This document shows positions 16,718 to 26,260 of a DNA stretch of 56,993 nucleotides, one piece after another (the stretch's first letter is position 1; each line of letters starts with the position of its first letter). Position numbers and translations under genes: made by a program. Under the pieces are notes generated by a model that was given only the letters and a program-made list of their open reading frames with translations, was not told where the DNA came from and made no database searches. The DNA is from Candidatus Gastranaerophilales bacterium (GTDB lineage: Bacteria > Cyanobacteriota > Vampirovibrionia > Gastranaerophilales > Gastranaerophilaceae), in contig CALVBW010000002.1 in the NCBI GenBank assembly GCA_944325945.1, positions 1-56,993 of the forward strand, in the 5' to 3' direction.

Positions 16718-17788
16718 TTATGTGCCTTGAATTTGTCTTTTAAGTTCATCAGGTCTTGATGAACGTGCAAGGGCATCTTCAATAGTGATTAATTTATTTT
16801 TGTATAATTTAGCAAGAGACATTTCAAGGGTTTCCATGCCTACGCCCTGACTGGTTTGTATGGTTGAATATATTTGTGCTGCTTTGGCTTCTCGGATAAG
16901 GTTTGCAATAGCAGGTGTGACAATCATTATTTCCTGAGCCATAACACGACCTTTTTTAGTGCCGTCAGGTTGCAATTTTTGTAGAAGTGTTTGAGAGAAT
17001 ACAGCTACAAGAGAGTTTGCAAGCTGTACACGAATTTGTTGCTGCTGACCTTCCGGGAATACGTCAATAATACGGTCAATAGTTTGAGATGCAGAAGATG
17101 TGTGCAATGTCCCGAAAACTAAGTGACCTGTTTCTGCAGCGGTAAGAGCAAGAGCTATTGTTTCGTGGTCTCTCATCTCACCTACCAGAATAATATCAGG
17201 GTCTTCACGAAGAGCTGCTCTCAGTGCATTTGCAAAAGATCTTGTGTCGGCACCGAGTTCTCTCTGGTGTATGATACTTTTTTTAGATGTGTGGACAAAT
17301 TCAATAGGGTCTTCAATTGTAAGAATATGTTCTGCACGTGTTCTATTGATATAGTCAACCATTGCAGCAAGTGTCGTTGATTTACCTGAACCTGTAGGAC
17401 CTGTTACAAGAACCAGTCCGCGGGGTCTTTCAGCTGTCTTTTTTACAATATCCGGCAGTCCAAGATCTTCAAGTTTTGGTGCAACTGCGCTGATTGTTCT
17501 GAATGCTGCAGCATAGCAGCCTTTATCTTTGTAGAAATTGACCCTGAATCGGCCTACATTATCAATACCGTATGAAAAGTCTAATTCCCAATCCTGTTCA
17601 AGACGCCTTCTTTGTTCATTTGACAGCATAGGAAATAATAAAGCTTCCACATCTTCAGGGGTCAGCGGGTTTGACTCATATCGTACAAGCTGTCCGTCTA
17701 TACGTGCAACAGGCGGCAATGCATTTGAGATATGCAAGTCACTTCCGCCTTCTTTTACTAATCTTTCTAACAATTCTTCTATAATCAT
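16718..17788 (-). CDS. pilT: Type IV pilus retraction ATPase PilT
   Basis: Hexameric ATPase at the pilus base that drives retraction and twitching. 356 residues with Walker A GPTGSGKST at 130-138, Walker B DIILVGEMRD, and the His box GHLVFGTLHT. The C-terminal AIRNLIRE-like PilT motif appears as AIANLIREAKAAQI. It follows a small gene by 12 bases and has an AAGGTGAAG site. It is the only pilus motor gene here, and no pilB, pilC or pilD is present. Confidence 0.95.
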   Translation of the reverse strand: MIIEELLERLVKEGGSDLHISNALPPVARIDGQLVRYESNPLTPEDVEALLFPMLSNEQRRRLEQDWELDFSYGIDNVGRFRVNFYKDKGCYAAAFRTISAVAPKLEDLGLPDIVKKTAERPRGLVLVTGPTGSGKSTTLAAMVDYINRTRAEHILTIEDPIEFVHTSKKSIIHQRELGADTRSFANALRAALREDPDIILVGEMRDHETIALALTAAETGHLVFGTLHTSSASQTIDRIIDVFPEGQQQQIRVQLANSLVAVFSQTLLQKLQPDGTKKGRVMAQEIMIVTPAIANLIREAKAAQIYSTIQTSQGVGMETLEMSLAKLYKNKLITIEDALARSSRPDELKRQIQGT

Positions 17789-17799
17789 ACTTCTTCACC

Positions 17800-18051
17800 T
17801 TATTCTACAAAGTTCATTAGTGCATCATTTTCTTTTGCCGCCATTTCAATTAAGTGATATGTCATATAAGCTCCTAATGCAACGGCTTTTGGATCCAGAT
17901 CCGTTTTGTTTGCTGCTTCAATAATTGCAGTATTGACTTCAGGATTTTCTTCTTTTAGATAATGAATCATCTGTTTTCGCCATGCAGGCATATCTTTAAA
18001 TATTTCATTAAATGCCTGTGTAGCTATTTCTTCTGAGATTATTGGCAGCAT
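17800..18051 (-). CDS. Small helical protein upstream of pilT, unknown
   Basis: 83 residues, acidic and helical throughout by eye, without signal peptide or membrane segment. I do not recognise it. An AAGGA site precedes the ATG and a TATAAT-like element lies just upstream. It ends 12 bases before pilT, so the two are probably one transcript and a pilus-related role is possible. Confidence 0.6.
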   Translation of the reverse strand: MLPIISEEIATQAFNEIFKDMPAWRKQMIHYLKEENPEVNTAIIEAANKTDLDPKAVALGAYMTYHLIEMAAKENDALMNFVE

Positions 18052-18135
18052 TATTTTTTCCTTATTTTTATAATATTATTATATACGAAATTTTAACAAT
18101 AGTCTATACTTAACACAGAAATACAGTATTTGTAG

Positions 18136-18141
18136 TATAAT
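18136..18141 (+). promoter_or_regulatory. -10 box of recF, leaderless layout
   Basis: TATAAT starts exactly 12 bases before the recF ATG, with only T between them and no Shine-Dalgarno. Confidence 0.6.
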
Positions 18142-18147
18142 TTTTTT

Positions 18148-19254
18148 ATGAAACTTGCAGGTCTGGAGTTAAAAAATTACAGAAATTGTACGGATTTGAA
18201 GCTTGATTTGAATTCGGCAAAAATTCTTATTATAGGAAAAAATGCTCAGGGGAAAACTAATATTCTTGAGAGTATTTATTTTTTGTCTGCATTGAAAAGT
18301 CCGAGAACTGCAAATAACGTTGAACTTATTAATTTTTTGGCAGAAAAATTTGTAATTGATGCAGAAATTGTTAAATCAGATACTGATATTACGTTATCTT
18401 ATTCTTATGACAGAGAAAAATCACGCGAGATTAAGATAAACGGGGTAAAATCCCGTCCTAAAGATTTTAAACAGGTCTTGAAAACGGTTTTGTTCTCTAC
18501 GGCTGATTTAATGCTGTTGCGCGGTAATCCTCAGGACAGGCGTGATTGGCTTGACAGGGCAATTTCTCAAATCTATCCTGCCTACGATGAAAGACTTTCT
18601 AAATATGACAAAATCCGCGTGCAGAAGAATAATTTGTTAAAAGAGTCTGCCAAAAACGGAAACCTTAACGAAACCTTGCTGGATGTGTATAATGAGCAGC
18701 TTGTTATAACCGGCAGCAATATAATTTATCTCAGAAAGAAATTTTTAAAAGAAATTGAGAAAATTGCCATTGAAAAACATCGTACTATCAGCGAAACAGA
18801 AGATTTGAAAATCGATTATGACTGTTCGTTTTTAACCGGTGAAGAAACTGAAATTGATGAAATTGCGGAAAAGTTTAAGCTTACGCTTGAGGAGAGAAAG
18901 CTTGAAGAATCACGACGTTGTCAGGCATGCGTCGGACCGCACAGAGATGATATTATATTCTATATAAACGGAAATGAGGCGGTAAAATTTGCGTCACAAG
19001 GTCAGCAAAGAACTATTGTTCTGGCTCTTAAATTATCCGAATTGGAGATTATAACCGGAAAAACCGGTGATGAACCGATATTGCTTCTGGATGATGTTTT
19101 GGCGGAACTTGATGATATCAGACAGAATTATCTTTTAAAATCCATAAGTCCAAATACTCAGACGGTTATAACCTCTGTTGATACTGTTCTTTTTGAAGAA
19201 GAGTTTTTGAAAGATGTAAAAATTTACAAAATTGAAAATGGTGAAATAATATAA
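18148..19254 (+). CDS. recF: DNA replication and repair protein RecF
   Basis: SMC-like ATPase that loads RecA at gaps with RecO and RecR. 368 residues with the N-terminal LELKNYRNC, Walker A IIGKNAQGKTN (about 28-38), signature FASQGQQRT, and Walker B LLLDDVLAELD. It stands alone, not beside dnaN or gyrB as in many bacteria. It converges on yraN six bases away. It has no Shine-Dalgarno. Confidence 0.96.
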   Translation: MKLAGLELKNYRNCTDLKLDLNSAKILIIGKNAQGKTNILESIYFLSALKSPRTANNVELINFLAEKFVIDAEIVKSDTDITLSYSYDREKSREIKINGVKSRPKDFKQVLKTVLFSTADLMLLRGNPQDRRDWLDRAISQIYPAYDERLSKYDKIRVQKNNLLKESAKNGNLNETLLDVYNEQLVITGSNIIYLRKKFLKEIEKIAIEKHRTISETEDLKIDYDCSFLTGEETEIDEIAEKFKLTLEERKLEESRRCQACVGPHRDDIIFYINGNEAVKFASQGQQRTIVLALKLSELEIITGKTGDEPILLLDDVLAELDDIRQNYLLKSISPNTQTVITSVDTVLFEEEFLKDVKIYKIENGEII

Positions 19255-19260
19255 GATTGG

Positions 19261-19602
19261 TTAAATGTTCTGTAAGTGTTCAATTTTTAATTCCGGTTTC
19301 AGTGTAATTCCGATAACGTCTATTCTGTAACTTTTATAATTATGTTCCGATAAATAATTCAGGGCGCCTTTTTTAATATTTTCGTATTTAGTTTTCGTAA
19401 TCGCTTCAAAAGGTGTGCCGAAGGTGTCAGTTTTTCGGGTTTTGACTTCTACAAACACAAGAGTATTTTTTTGTTTTGCAACAATATCAAGCTCGCAAAA
19501 TCTTGAATAATGAACATTGCGGTCAAGAATTTCATAGCCGTTGTCTTTCAGGTATTTCGCGGCAATTTCTTCTCCCATATCTCCGAATTGACGGTTGTTC
19601 AT
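19261..19602 (-). CDS. yraN: YraN/UPF0102 family endonuclease-like protein
   Basis: 113 residues of the UPF0102 family, which has a restriction-endonuclease-like fold. The catalytic-type residues are visible in CELDIVAKQKNTLVFVEVKTRK (D...E-x-K) and the N-terminal GEEIAAKYLKDNGYEILDRN is typical. The biological role is uncertain in all bacteria. It overlaps the 3' end of queF by four bases. Confidence 0.9.
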   Translation of the reverse strand: MNNRQFGDMGEEIAAKYLKDNGYEILDRNVHYSRFCELDIVAKQKNTLVFVEVKTRKTDTFGTPFEAITKTKYENIKKGALNYLSEHNYKSYRIDVIGITLKPELKIEHLQNI

Positions 19603-20486
19603 TGTTTTACCCCGTATCGTGCAAGCTGTGTAATGTCGAGTAAGGCGTCTGCGTCTTTAATTTTGCAATTATATCTTACCGGACAAATATCAATGCCTCC
19701 GCGGCGTGTGTACAGGGCGCATACAAAAAGTTCATCCCCTTTATTCAACAAATCAAGAAGTCTTTTGAAAATCATTTCGCAGCATTCTTCGTGAAAATGG
19801 TATTCCGAGCGGAATGAACAAAGATATTTGACGAGGCTTGTTTCTTTAATATGCTTTTTGGATTTGTAGTAAATAAATACGTCGCCAAAATCCGGCTGGT
19901 GTGTTACGCGGCAATTTGAACGCAATGAATCAAAAGTTAAATAGTGTTCGGTTTGGGTCTCGACCTGTTCAGTTTCCAAAACTTGCGGATTTTCATTGAA
20001 AGTTTCTATTTTTAATTCATTTTCGTCTAAAAATTGCATAATATTGGTAAATTTTTGAAAAATTTCGACTTTTTTTGCATTATTTGGAAGAAAATGTACT
20101 GAGACCTCAGTTCCAAGTTTTTTACTCAAATCATTCTCTATAATTTTTTTACATATATCAAGGCAAACACCGGTGTTTGTACCGTATTTGGTCATGTTGA
20201 AAGAATTTAAATAGAGTTTTAAAGATTTTGATTCAATAATAAACGGGCTTTTACTGCTGTATTTCAATTTTAAGAGTCTTGTGACGGGCATGCCGTTCTC
20301 AGTGAGGCACGAAAATTCATAGGCGTGCCAGATATCAAAACCCTCAAACGGTAAATTATTTTCGTCAATTCCGTATTGTCTGCGGTTTTCATATCTCGGA
20401 ACCGCAACTAAAAGAGTCGGGTCATAGTTTAAGCTTCCCTCAATTTTTTTGCCTAAAAATTTTGATGCTATTTTATCAGTATTCAT
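19599..20486 (-). CDS. queF: NADPH-dependent 7-cyano-7-deazaguanine reductase, bimodular
   Basis: Reduces preQ0 to preQ1 in queuosine synthesis. The 295-residue length and two T-fold halves fit the long E. coli type. Catalytic Cys192 lies in RSNCRVTHQPDFGDV with Asp199, and the substrate-binding Glu is in YHFHEECCE. Translation may be coupled to the symporter gene upstream, whose stop is two bases before this ATG. The other queuosine genes are not here. Confidence 0.93.
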   Translation of the reverse strand: MNTDKIASKFLGKKIEGSLNYDPTLLVAVPRYENRRQYGIDENNLPFEGFDIWHAYEFSCLTENGMPVTRLLKLKYSSKSPFIIESKSLKLYLNSFNMTKYGTNTGVCLDICKKIIENDLSKKLGTEVSVHFLPNNAKKVEIFQKFTNIMQFLDENELKIETFNENPQVLETEQVETQTEHYLTFDSLRSNCRVTHQPDFGDVFIYYKSKKHIKETSLVKYLCSFRSEYHFHEECCEMIFKRLLDLLNKGDELFVCALYTRRGGIDICPVRYNCKIKDADALLDITQLARYGVKQ

Positions 20487-20488
20487 GG

Positions 20489-21811
20489 TTAGGCTATTTC
20501 TTCATATGCTGCAGGATTGTTTAACAAATCATAATTGATTTCGTTTTCATTATCTGCGATTGCGGCAGTTACAACAGCGTCAGAAGTTACGTTGAGGAGA
20601 GTTCTGAACATATCCGTAATTCTTTCAATCGTGAACAAGAATGCAAAGCCTGCAACGAGTTGTTCAGGACTCAATCCCATGCCGTTAAGGATTAATGCAA
20701 TAGTTATCAAACCTGCACCAGGAATCCCTGCACATGTGCTGGAGGCAATAATTGCCAGAAGTCCGATTTGGATTACCAAAAACGGAGTGAGGACAACGCC
20801 GTAGGCTTGCGCAAGGAAGATTACGGCAACAGTTTGTAATAAAGCTGTTCCGTCAAAGTTCAATGTTGCACCCAGAGGCAGTACAAAGCTTGAAATTTTA
20901 TGAGAAATTCCGCGTTTTTCGCAGCATGCAATGGTTAAAGGTAATGTAGCAGATGAACTTGCAGTTCCGAAAGCTACCATCATAGCTTCTGCAATCGCAG
21001 AAAACAGCATAGCCGCTGAAACTTTTGAGAAGAATTTTAAAAACAGCGGATATACAATAAACATTTGTATTGCAAAACCGATTAACAATACTCCCAAATA
21101 TTTTGAAATACTCATAAATATATCAATACCAAAGCTTGAAACAGCGGATGCGGTTAAGGCAAATACACCTGGAGCGGCAAAAAACATAATCCAGTCGGTA
21201 ATTTTCATGGTGGCTGCAAAAACAGATTCAAAGAATGAAACAATCGGTCTGTTTACGTCGCCAACCCGTGCGAGTGCGATAGCAAAGATTACGACAAAAA
21301 CAATAATAGGTACCATATCACCTGCAGCAAATGATTGGAGCGGGTTGCTCGGTATAAAACCAAGGAAAAGATTTAAAATATTACCTTGTTGCTGAGTCAT
21401 TGCAGTTTGCACAGATGCCTGAACTGATGCGGCAGTGTGTTCGGTTATATAATGTGCAGCTCCGAGACCGGGTTTTATAAGTAAAGCCAGAGCTCCGCCG
21501 ATTACTACGGCAATGGTTGTAATAATTCCGTAATACAATACCATTTTTGTACCGAATTTGCCGAGCTGTTTATTGTCACCTATACTTGTAATCCCGATAA
21601 TAATTGCGGAAACCACAAGAGGTATAACTACCATTTGAATTAATCTTATAAATACTTGCCCTACAAAGGTTAAAAGATTAGCAATTAAAGTATTGTAATG
21701 TCCGTGCAGATATATCCCTACAAGAATACCGGCTATAATACCAAAAAAGATGTGCCAGTTACGTTTAATACCTAATCCGAGCGCAATTAATATCTGCATA
21801 TGTACTTTCAT
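20489..21811 (-). CDS. Dicarboxylate/amino acid:cation symporter (DAACS family)
   Basis: Inner-membrane Na+ or H+ coupled carrier for C4-dicarboxylates or glutamate. 440 residues with many hydrophobic helices and the family's Ser-rich hairpin AFGTASSSATLPL, followed by the conserved NFDGTALLQ and ITIALILNGMGL-type segments. It has a near-consensus promoter and an AGAGGT site. It lies directly upstream of queF on the same strand. The substrate cannot be fixed from sequence alone (GltP or DctA). Confidence 0.9.
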   Translation of the reverse strand: MKVHMQILIALGLGIKRNWHIFFGIIAGILVGIYLHGHYNTLIANLLTFVGQVFIRLIQMVVIPLVVSAIIIGITSIGDNKQLGKFGTKMVLYYGIITTIAVVIGGALALLIKPGLGAAHYITEHTAASVQASVQTAMTQQQGNILNLFLGFIPSNPLQSFAAGDMVPIIVFVVIFAIALARVGDVNRPIVSFFESVFAATMKITDWIMFFAAPGVFALTASAVSSFGIDIFMSISKYLGVLLIGFAIQMFIVYPLFLKFFSKVSAAMLFSAIAEAMMVAFGTASSSATLPLTIACCEKRGISHKISSFVLPLGATLNFDGTALLQTVAVIFLAQAYGVVLTPFLVIQIGLLAIIASSTCAGIPGAGLITIALILNGMGLSPEQLVAGFAFLFTIERITDMFRTLLNVTSDAVVTAAIADNENEINYDLLNNPAAYEEIA

Positions 21812-21847
21812 AAAATCATTAACCTCTTAATTCTGATTGACTTGATT

Positions 21848-21876
21848 ATTATACAATCTTTTAAAAAAAAATTCAA
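21848..21876 (-). promoter_or_regulatory. Promoter of the symporter-queF-yraN unit
   Basis: On the minus strand, TTGAAT (21876-21871) and TATAAT (21853-21848) are separated by 17 bases, about 37 bases before the symporter ATG. Confidence 0.75.
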
Positions 21877-22070
21877 TTAATTAATAAAAATATCATTTTT
21901 TTACTTGATATAAATAATGGTTTGTAATAGAATAAATTTTGCGGAAAGCTTGTAAATTGAAAATTGAATAATCAAGGTCTGATTTAACAAAAAATCGGTT
22001 TTGTAAAACTTTTTTTACAAAAAATCGAAAAAGGTAACGAATAACCAATATGTTATTGTGCCTTTGGCAC

Positions 22071-22147
22071 CGGGATGTAGCGCAGCTTGGTAGCGCACCA
22101 CGTTCGGGACGTGGGGGCCGCAGGTTCAAATCCTGTCATCCCGACCA
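22071..22147 (+). tRNA. tRNA-Pro(CGG)
   Basis: Acceptor CGGGATG/CATCCCG, anticodon loop TTCGGGA (anticodon CGG), T-arm GCAGG-TTCAAAT-CCTGT, with CCA encoded. It is 77 bases long. Confidence 0.95.
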
Positions 22148-22544
22148 TTTTTAAAAACGGGCAGAAGAACACTTCAAGAATGAAAGTCGTCATCCAGAAT
22201 TCGGGATCTGAAAATGAGATTCCGAAACGAGTTCGGAATGACAGATTATATCAGGTCAGTTCTTTATAATTATGAGAATAGTTTTGTGAGAGGTGGTAGC
22301 GTGCCACCAAATTGACAATTAAATAATAATTGATGCGAATATCCAATATGATATCGTGCCGTTTGAAAACCGAATAGGTTCACAAAAAACCAGAAGGTTA
22401 CAGTTTTTTGTAAAACTTTTTTACAAAAATCATAAAAGGTAACGAATATTCAGAATGATATCGTGCCGTTTGAAAACCGAATAGGTTCACCAAAACCAGA
22501 AGGTTACAGTTTTTTTGTAAAACTTTTTTTCCAAAAAAAGTTTT
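22148..22544. repeat. Repeat-rich spacer between two tRNA-Pro genes
   Basis: No gene is seen. At 22175-22245 there is a dispersed-repeat-like segment (CGGGATCTGAAAATGAGATTC...GAGTTCGGAATGAC). From about 22334, a unit of 107 bases is repeated in tandem (22334-22440 and 22441-22530), sharing GATATCGTGCCGTTTG and GGTTACAGTTTTTT. A related block lies before the first tRNA at 21985-22070. The second unit ends at the second tRNA, so unequal recombination probably amplified the tRNA flanks. Confidence 0.7.
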
Positions 22545-22621
22545 CGGGACGTGGCGCAGCTTGGTAGCGTGCTACCTTGGGGTGGTAGAGGTCGCAGGTT
22601 CAAATCCTGTCGTTCCGACCA
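22545..22621 (+). tRNA. tRNA-Pro(GGG)
   Basis: Acceptor CGGGACG/CGTTCCG (one G-U), anticodon loop TTGGGGT (anticodon GGG), the same T-arm as the neighbouring tRNA-Pro, with CCA encoded. It is 77 bases long and followed by a terminator. Confidence 0.93.
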
Positions 22622-22630
22622 TTTAAAAAA

Positions 22631-22656
22631 GCGGGGAAGAAATTCCCCGCTTTTTT
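22631..22656. terminator. Terminator after tRNA-Pro(GGG)
   Basis: GCGGGGAA (22631-22638) pairs with TTCCCCGC (22643-22650), followed by T6 and preceded by A6. It can also serve the convergent prepilin gene. Confidence 0.9.
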
Positions 22657-22678
22657 GTTAATGCTCTACGAGCTTTAT

Positions 22679-23812
22679 CTAATCACAGGAATGTTTTCCA
22701 TCCCAGCTTAAATCATCACAGTGCAGGTAATCCATATTTTCATTATAAATTACCCAGGCAGTGCAAGCTTCGCAATACTGTTTACAGTCTTTTCTGTTGC
22801 AATTTGTCATAGGGTCTTCTACCCGTATATCATTTCCTTCTTCATCCTGTGAAATATAAAGTCTGTCAGGCATTCCGTTTGGTTTAATACCGTTGTTAGT
22901 AAATATAAAAGAAAATGTGTCTTTGCCGTTGACATTCGGGCCTTTTGTACCGTTTATATCAATAACAATTGCGCCAAAAACAGGATTATCCGCAGGGAAG
23001 CCGTATTTTGTGCTTTTTGTTTTGTATGTGTTTCCATAATTATAGAATAAAACGCTTGTTCCGTCTGATAATACAAATTTTGCATGCCGTGTTTCCGTAT
23101 AAAAGTTATAATGATTTTTGCCGCTAAGAGTTGTATACATTGCGTTAGCAAAACATCCTTCAGCATCAAGACATTTTTCAGTGACCTTTAAGTAAGGCTC
23201 AAATTTTTCAAACGTAAGAATATCAGTTTGCGTGGTTTCAGGCATTGAAGCAGTTTCCCATTTGGTGCCAACGTCGTTTTCAATAGTTGCCATTGTGTAG
23301 GCTTGATTAAGTGTTGAATAAACTTTTTTTAATTTAGTAACGGTTTGTTTTTCGTTATAATTACTTATCAACGTCGGAATAGTCATAGCAGCAACAACGC
23401 CGATTATGCCGAGGGTGATTAGCACCTCAGCGAGGGTAAATGCGGCTTTTTTAGAAGATACTAAGTTACTAAGGCAGTAAGGCACTAAGAATTTACTGTG
23501 AGCTTCGCTCACTAATTCTTCCCTCCCGCCCTTGAGGAACAAAGGGAGCCAACGAGGTACGAGTTGTGCGACCCTGTTTCCGGAACGTAGTGAAGGTGGG
23601 AGGGTTAGGGTGGGGGGAATTTTTTTGAGATGCTGAAACAAGTTCAGCATCTCATTAACTTTTTGCGATTCTTCGGCTAACGCCTCAGGATGACCTGTAA
23701 AATTCCACAATAATCCAATATGTTGTTGTGCCGTCGGCACCTCAGCCTGACCGGAGGTTAAGCTACTGCCCCCCTTGCTTGAAAAGTAGTCGTAGTGCTT
23801 GTTTGCGTCCAT
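22679..23812 (-). CDS. Type IV prepilin with a 124-residue leader (in frame, ON)
   Basis: Pilin-like precursor in which the whole frame is open from a good start: GGAGG then ATG at 23812, reading MDANKHYDYFSSKGG through a six-G run. The text derived from dispersed repeats continues to KKAAFTLAEVLITLGIIGVV. Cleavage after Ala124 would release a leader about ten times the usual length. The mature domain is about 250 residues with a Cys-rich tail and the ending YLHCDDLSWDGKHSCD, shared with the protein at 31180. Its leader start is homologous to that of the gene at 52694. It is the in-frame reference for the other, out-of-frame copies. Confidence 0.85.
   Translation of the reverse strand: MDANKHYDYFSSKGGSSLTSGQAEVPTAQQHIGLLWNFTGHPEALAEESQKVNEMLNLFQHLKKIPPTLTLPPSLRSGNRVAQLVPRWLPLFLKGGREELVSEAHSKFLVPYCLSNLVSSKKAAFTLAEVLITLGIIGVVAAMTIPTLISNYNEKQTVTKLKKVYSTLNQAYTMATIENDVGTKWETASMPETTQTDILTFEKFEPYLKVTEKCLDAEGCFANAMYTTLSGKNHYNFYTETRHAKFVLSDGTSVLFYNYGNTYKTKSTKYGFPADNPVFGAIVIDINGTKGPNVNGKDTFSFIFTNNGIKPNGMPDRLYISQDEEGNDIRVEDPMTNCNRKDCKQYCEACTAWVIYNENMDYLHCDDLSWDGKHSCD
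23454..23520 (-). repeat. Foldback cassette half, copy 4
   Basis: On the minus strand, CTTAGTGCCTTACTGCCTTAG and following (arm only) precede the prepilin motif, with GTGAGCGAAGCTCAC in front. The opposing arm and the inner double hairpin are absent. Confidence 0.7.
23770..23775 (-). repeat. G6 run in the ON prepilin leader
   Basis: Six G on the coding strand at the same place in a homologous leader where the gene at 52694 has eleven. Here the frame is continuous. Confidence 0.6.
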
Positions 23813-23949
23813 TTATTTAACCTCCAAAATTTTATACGTATTTATTATATCAAATCGTCTTAATTGTGTCCAGAAATTTTTACCCTTATGTCGGTATTGA
23901 GTTTTTGGGGAATTTATTGTATTCTTATTATAAAAAAAGGGGAGAGCAA

Positions 23950-25224
23950 ATGTCAGAAGAATTACAAGAGATTAATGATGTCGTTAAAGATATAGCAATG
24001 TTTATTCAGGAGAATGAATATGTAAAGCCTGATTTTGAAGAGTATTTAAAAACTGTCAGCGGGGCTATGAACCTTCAGGCAGCATATTTCAATTATATTT
24101 TTGAGCGTAATCTTGAGGAGAAAAGTATCCCTGAATTATATATTGAAAATTCCAAAAAACTTTCAGCGTCTTATAAAAAAATTGCTGAGGCATTGAAAAA
24201 ATCCGTATCATCGGTTTTTGAAGTTAAAAAGGTCTTGAAAAACGGATTTGAGCTTTATAATGTAATTAACGAACGTATCTATAATGTTACCTCTCTTGTT
24301 AAAATGACATCTTTCCGCGGTGTTGGCGGGGGTCAATTTGTAATTGCGCGAATTTTTGAGTATAAAAAGGTTTATTATTTGCTGGAAATTTCAGGAGTTC
24401 TTTCTGCCAGCAGAAAAGACGATGCCCTGAGGTTTGCGGTTGCTAAAATTATAGAAAATCCCGAGCTTGTTTATGAGGATAATCCTGAAAAATTAAAAGA
24501 AATCGAAAAGGATATCAAAAAGGTGCATAAAAGCTTTTTGGAATATTTTGGCACGGATGAAGTAGTTACGACCAACAAATACGCCGATGATTTAATCGGA
24601 ATGTTTAATGATTATGCGGAAGACGGTGAAAAAACCGATTGGCAGGATAAGGTTAAGCTGCCTGAAGAGTATAAATTTTTTAATGTTAGTGAATTTCAAA
24701 ATTCCTACGAGAATTTTTTGGAAAATTCACTCGGCGGTTTTTCTTCTCACAGTGAGGAATACGATGTTGGTATAATATTTGATGAAGAATTAGGTATGTA
24801 TGCAATTCCGTTTTACGGAACATTTAACAAGATTTTTGAGGCAAAAGATTATACAAAAATCGTTAATTTTGACAAATGTATTGAATATTTTCTGAATAAT
24901 GATAAATTTTCTGCAAATTTGATTAAAAAAGTGGCTGATAAACACAGGAATTTTGTCAAAGTGGTTAATGCAGTTCTCGGAACTGATTTGACGCTTGACG
25001 AAATTCTTAAAAAATATAAGTCCCGTTATTTGGAGAAAAAAATAATATCCTCAACAACGGTTCTTTATCGTTCAAAAGCTTTTTCAAATACGCTTGGAAT
25101 TATTGAGGAAGAAGAAAATAAACCCAAAATTGAAATTGATCATAAAATCGGAAGAAATGATCCGTGCCCTTGCGGAAGCGGTAAAAAATATAAAAAATGC
25201 TGCGGGTGTCTGACTAATGTATAA
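23950..25224 (+). CDS. SEC-C motif protein, otherwise unknown
   Basis: 424 residues from the ATG at 23950, chosen because GGGGAG lies seven bases before it; an upstream GTG at 23866 in the same frame has none. The C-terminus is a complete SEC-C zinc motif, [19 protein letters not shown], as found at the end of SecA and of many unrelated proteins. The preceding 400 residues are acidic and helical with no motif I know. Function unknown; SEC-C only suggests metal binding and a protein or ribosome contact. It overlaps the 3' end of maf by 11 bases. Confidence 0.8.
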   Translation: MSEELQEINDVVKDIAMFIQENEYVKPDFEEYLKTVSGAMNLQAAYFNYIFERNLEEKSIPELYIENSKKLSASYKKIAEALKKSVSSVFEVKKVLKNGFELYNVINERIYNVTSLVKMTSFRGVGGGQFVIARIFEYKKVYYLLEISGVLSASRKDDALRFAVAKIIENPELVYEDNPEKLKEIEKDIKKVHKSFLEYFGTDEVVTTNKYADDLIGMFNDYAEDGEKTDWQDKVKLPEEYKFFNVSEFQNSYENFLENSLGGFSSHSEEYDVGIIFDEELGMYAIPFYGTFNKIFEAKDYTKIVNFDKCIEYFLNNDKFSANLIKKVADKHRNFVKVVNAVLGTDLTLDEILKKYKSRYLEKKIISSTTVLYRSKAFSNTLGIIEEEENKPKIEIDHKIGRNDPCPCGSGKKYKKCCGCLTNV

Positions 25225-25777
25225 ATTCAGCCAGCAGTGAGGCAAATGATTTTGATGATATTCCTATAATGTTTTCAAAATCTCCTTCTACTGACTTGAT
25301 GTAACCGTCAGGCATTTCCTGAATACCATAGGCGCCTGCTTTGTCAAGCGGTTTGTATTTTTCAATGTAATATTTTATCATTTCGTCCGTTAAATTCTCA
25401 AAAGTCACGCTGCTTGTGGTTGAATTTTTGCGGCAAATACCGGTTTTGGTGTCAATTATTACAATTGAAGTGACGACTTTATGAGTTTTTCCTGACAGTT
25501 TTTTGAGCATAAGAAAGGCATCTCGTTCATCTTTCGGCTTTTCAAGAATTTCATCACCCAAAACAACAACCGTATCTGCACCTATTACAAGTGCCGGCTC
25601 ATACATTTCGTCGGCAACGGCTTTTGCTTTGTTGTAGGCTAAATTTTCTACATAATCATAAGAAAAAGCCGCCTTCGAGTGGTTTTCCACATACGGAGAC
25701 GGAATGATTTCCAATTTGTAATCCTTTAAAATTGCGGCTCTTCTGGGAGATGAAGATGCCAGGATCATTTTTCCCAT
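25214..25777 (-). CDS. maf: Maf-like nucleoside triphosphate pyrophosphatase
   Basis: House-cleaning enzyme that hydrolyses noncanonical or excess dNTP/UTP-type nucleotides. It has [14 protein letters not shown] at the start, [16 protein letters not shown], and the C-terminal [11 protein letters not shown] and [10 protein letters not shown]. The start at 25777 (MGKMILAS) follows AAGGAACAGGG; the frame is open further, to an ATG at 25837, which would add 20 residues unlike the family. Probably in an operon with the small gene at 25865. Confidence 0.93.
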   Translation of the reverse strand: MGKMILASSSPRRAAILKDYKLEIIPSPYVENHSKAAFSYDYVENLAYNKAKAVADEMYEPALVIGADTVVVLGDEILEKPKDERDAFLMLKKLSGKTHKVVTSIVIIDTKTGICRKNSTTSSVTFENLTDEMIKYYIEKYKPLDKAGAYGIQEMPDGYIKSVEGDFENIIGISSKSFASLLAEFIH

Positions 25778-25864
25778 TCCCTGTTCCTTTTTGTCGTTAT
25801 GTTTTTGTAAAATGTCTGCAGTCATTTCCAAAAACATTTTATCACAAAATGAACAAAAAACTTT

Positions 25865-26110
25865 TTATTGATATTGTTGTACTGATGTTTTATTATACCT
25901 TGCTGATCGTGCGTTGATTGCATAGCATGCAATATTCAGACGTTGTTTTAGAAGCATCATGTTTTTGTGCATGCTCGCATAATCATTCATCGCCCCGAGC
26001 ATCTTTTGCGGGTCAATCATTGATTCAATGTTATCATGGTTGTCTACTTTTTCATCAGCATACTTTTTGACCAATAATTGGTCAATGTAATCTTCAGCAC
26101 CTATTGCCAT
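25865..26110 (-). CDS. Small helical protein, unknown
   Basis: 81 residues with a clear GGGAGG ribosome-binding site. It is predicted helical, polar and Met-rich in the middle, with no membrane segment. Not recognised. It lies 27 bases upstream of the longest possible maf start and may be co-transcribed with it. Confidence 0.65.
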   Translation of the reverse strand: MAIGAEDYIDQLLVKKYADEKVDNHDNIESMIDPQKMLGAMNDYASMHKNMMLLKQRLNIACYAINARSARYNKTSVQQYQ

Positions 26111-26245
26111 AAGATCCTCCCTATTTAGTTGTCCTTTTCCTAAGAAAAATAATCCTTAATATTCCTTATATATATACTAAGTATATCTTTCCCTAAAAAT
26201 TGCTTAATTTTTCATTTTATCTTTACATTTGTTAATAAAAAAGCA

Positions 26246-26254
26246 TGTTATAAT
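26246..26254 (+). promoter_or_regulatory. Extended -10 of the U32-like gene, leaderless layout
   Basis: TGTTATAAT (extended -10 form) has its hexamer starting 12 bases before the ATG at 26261. No Shine-Dalgarno is present. Confidence 0.6.
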
Positions 26255-26260
26255 AAATTT

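Noticed and set aside
22334-22530. CRISPR array from repeated blocks
   Set aside because: Only two long units of about 107 bases, without regular short repeats and unique spacers, and no cas genes.
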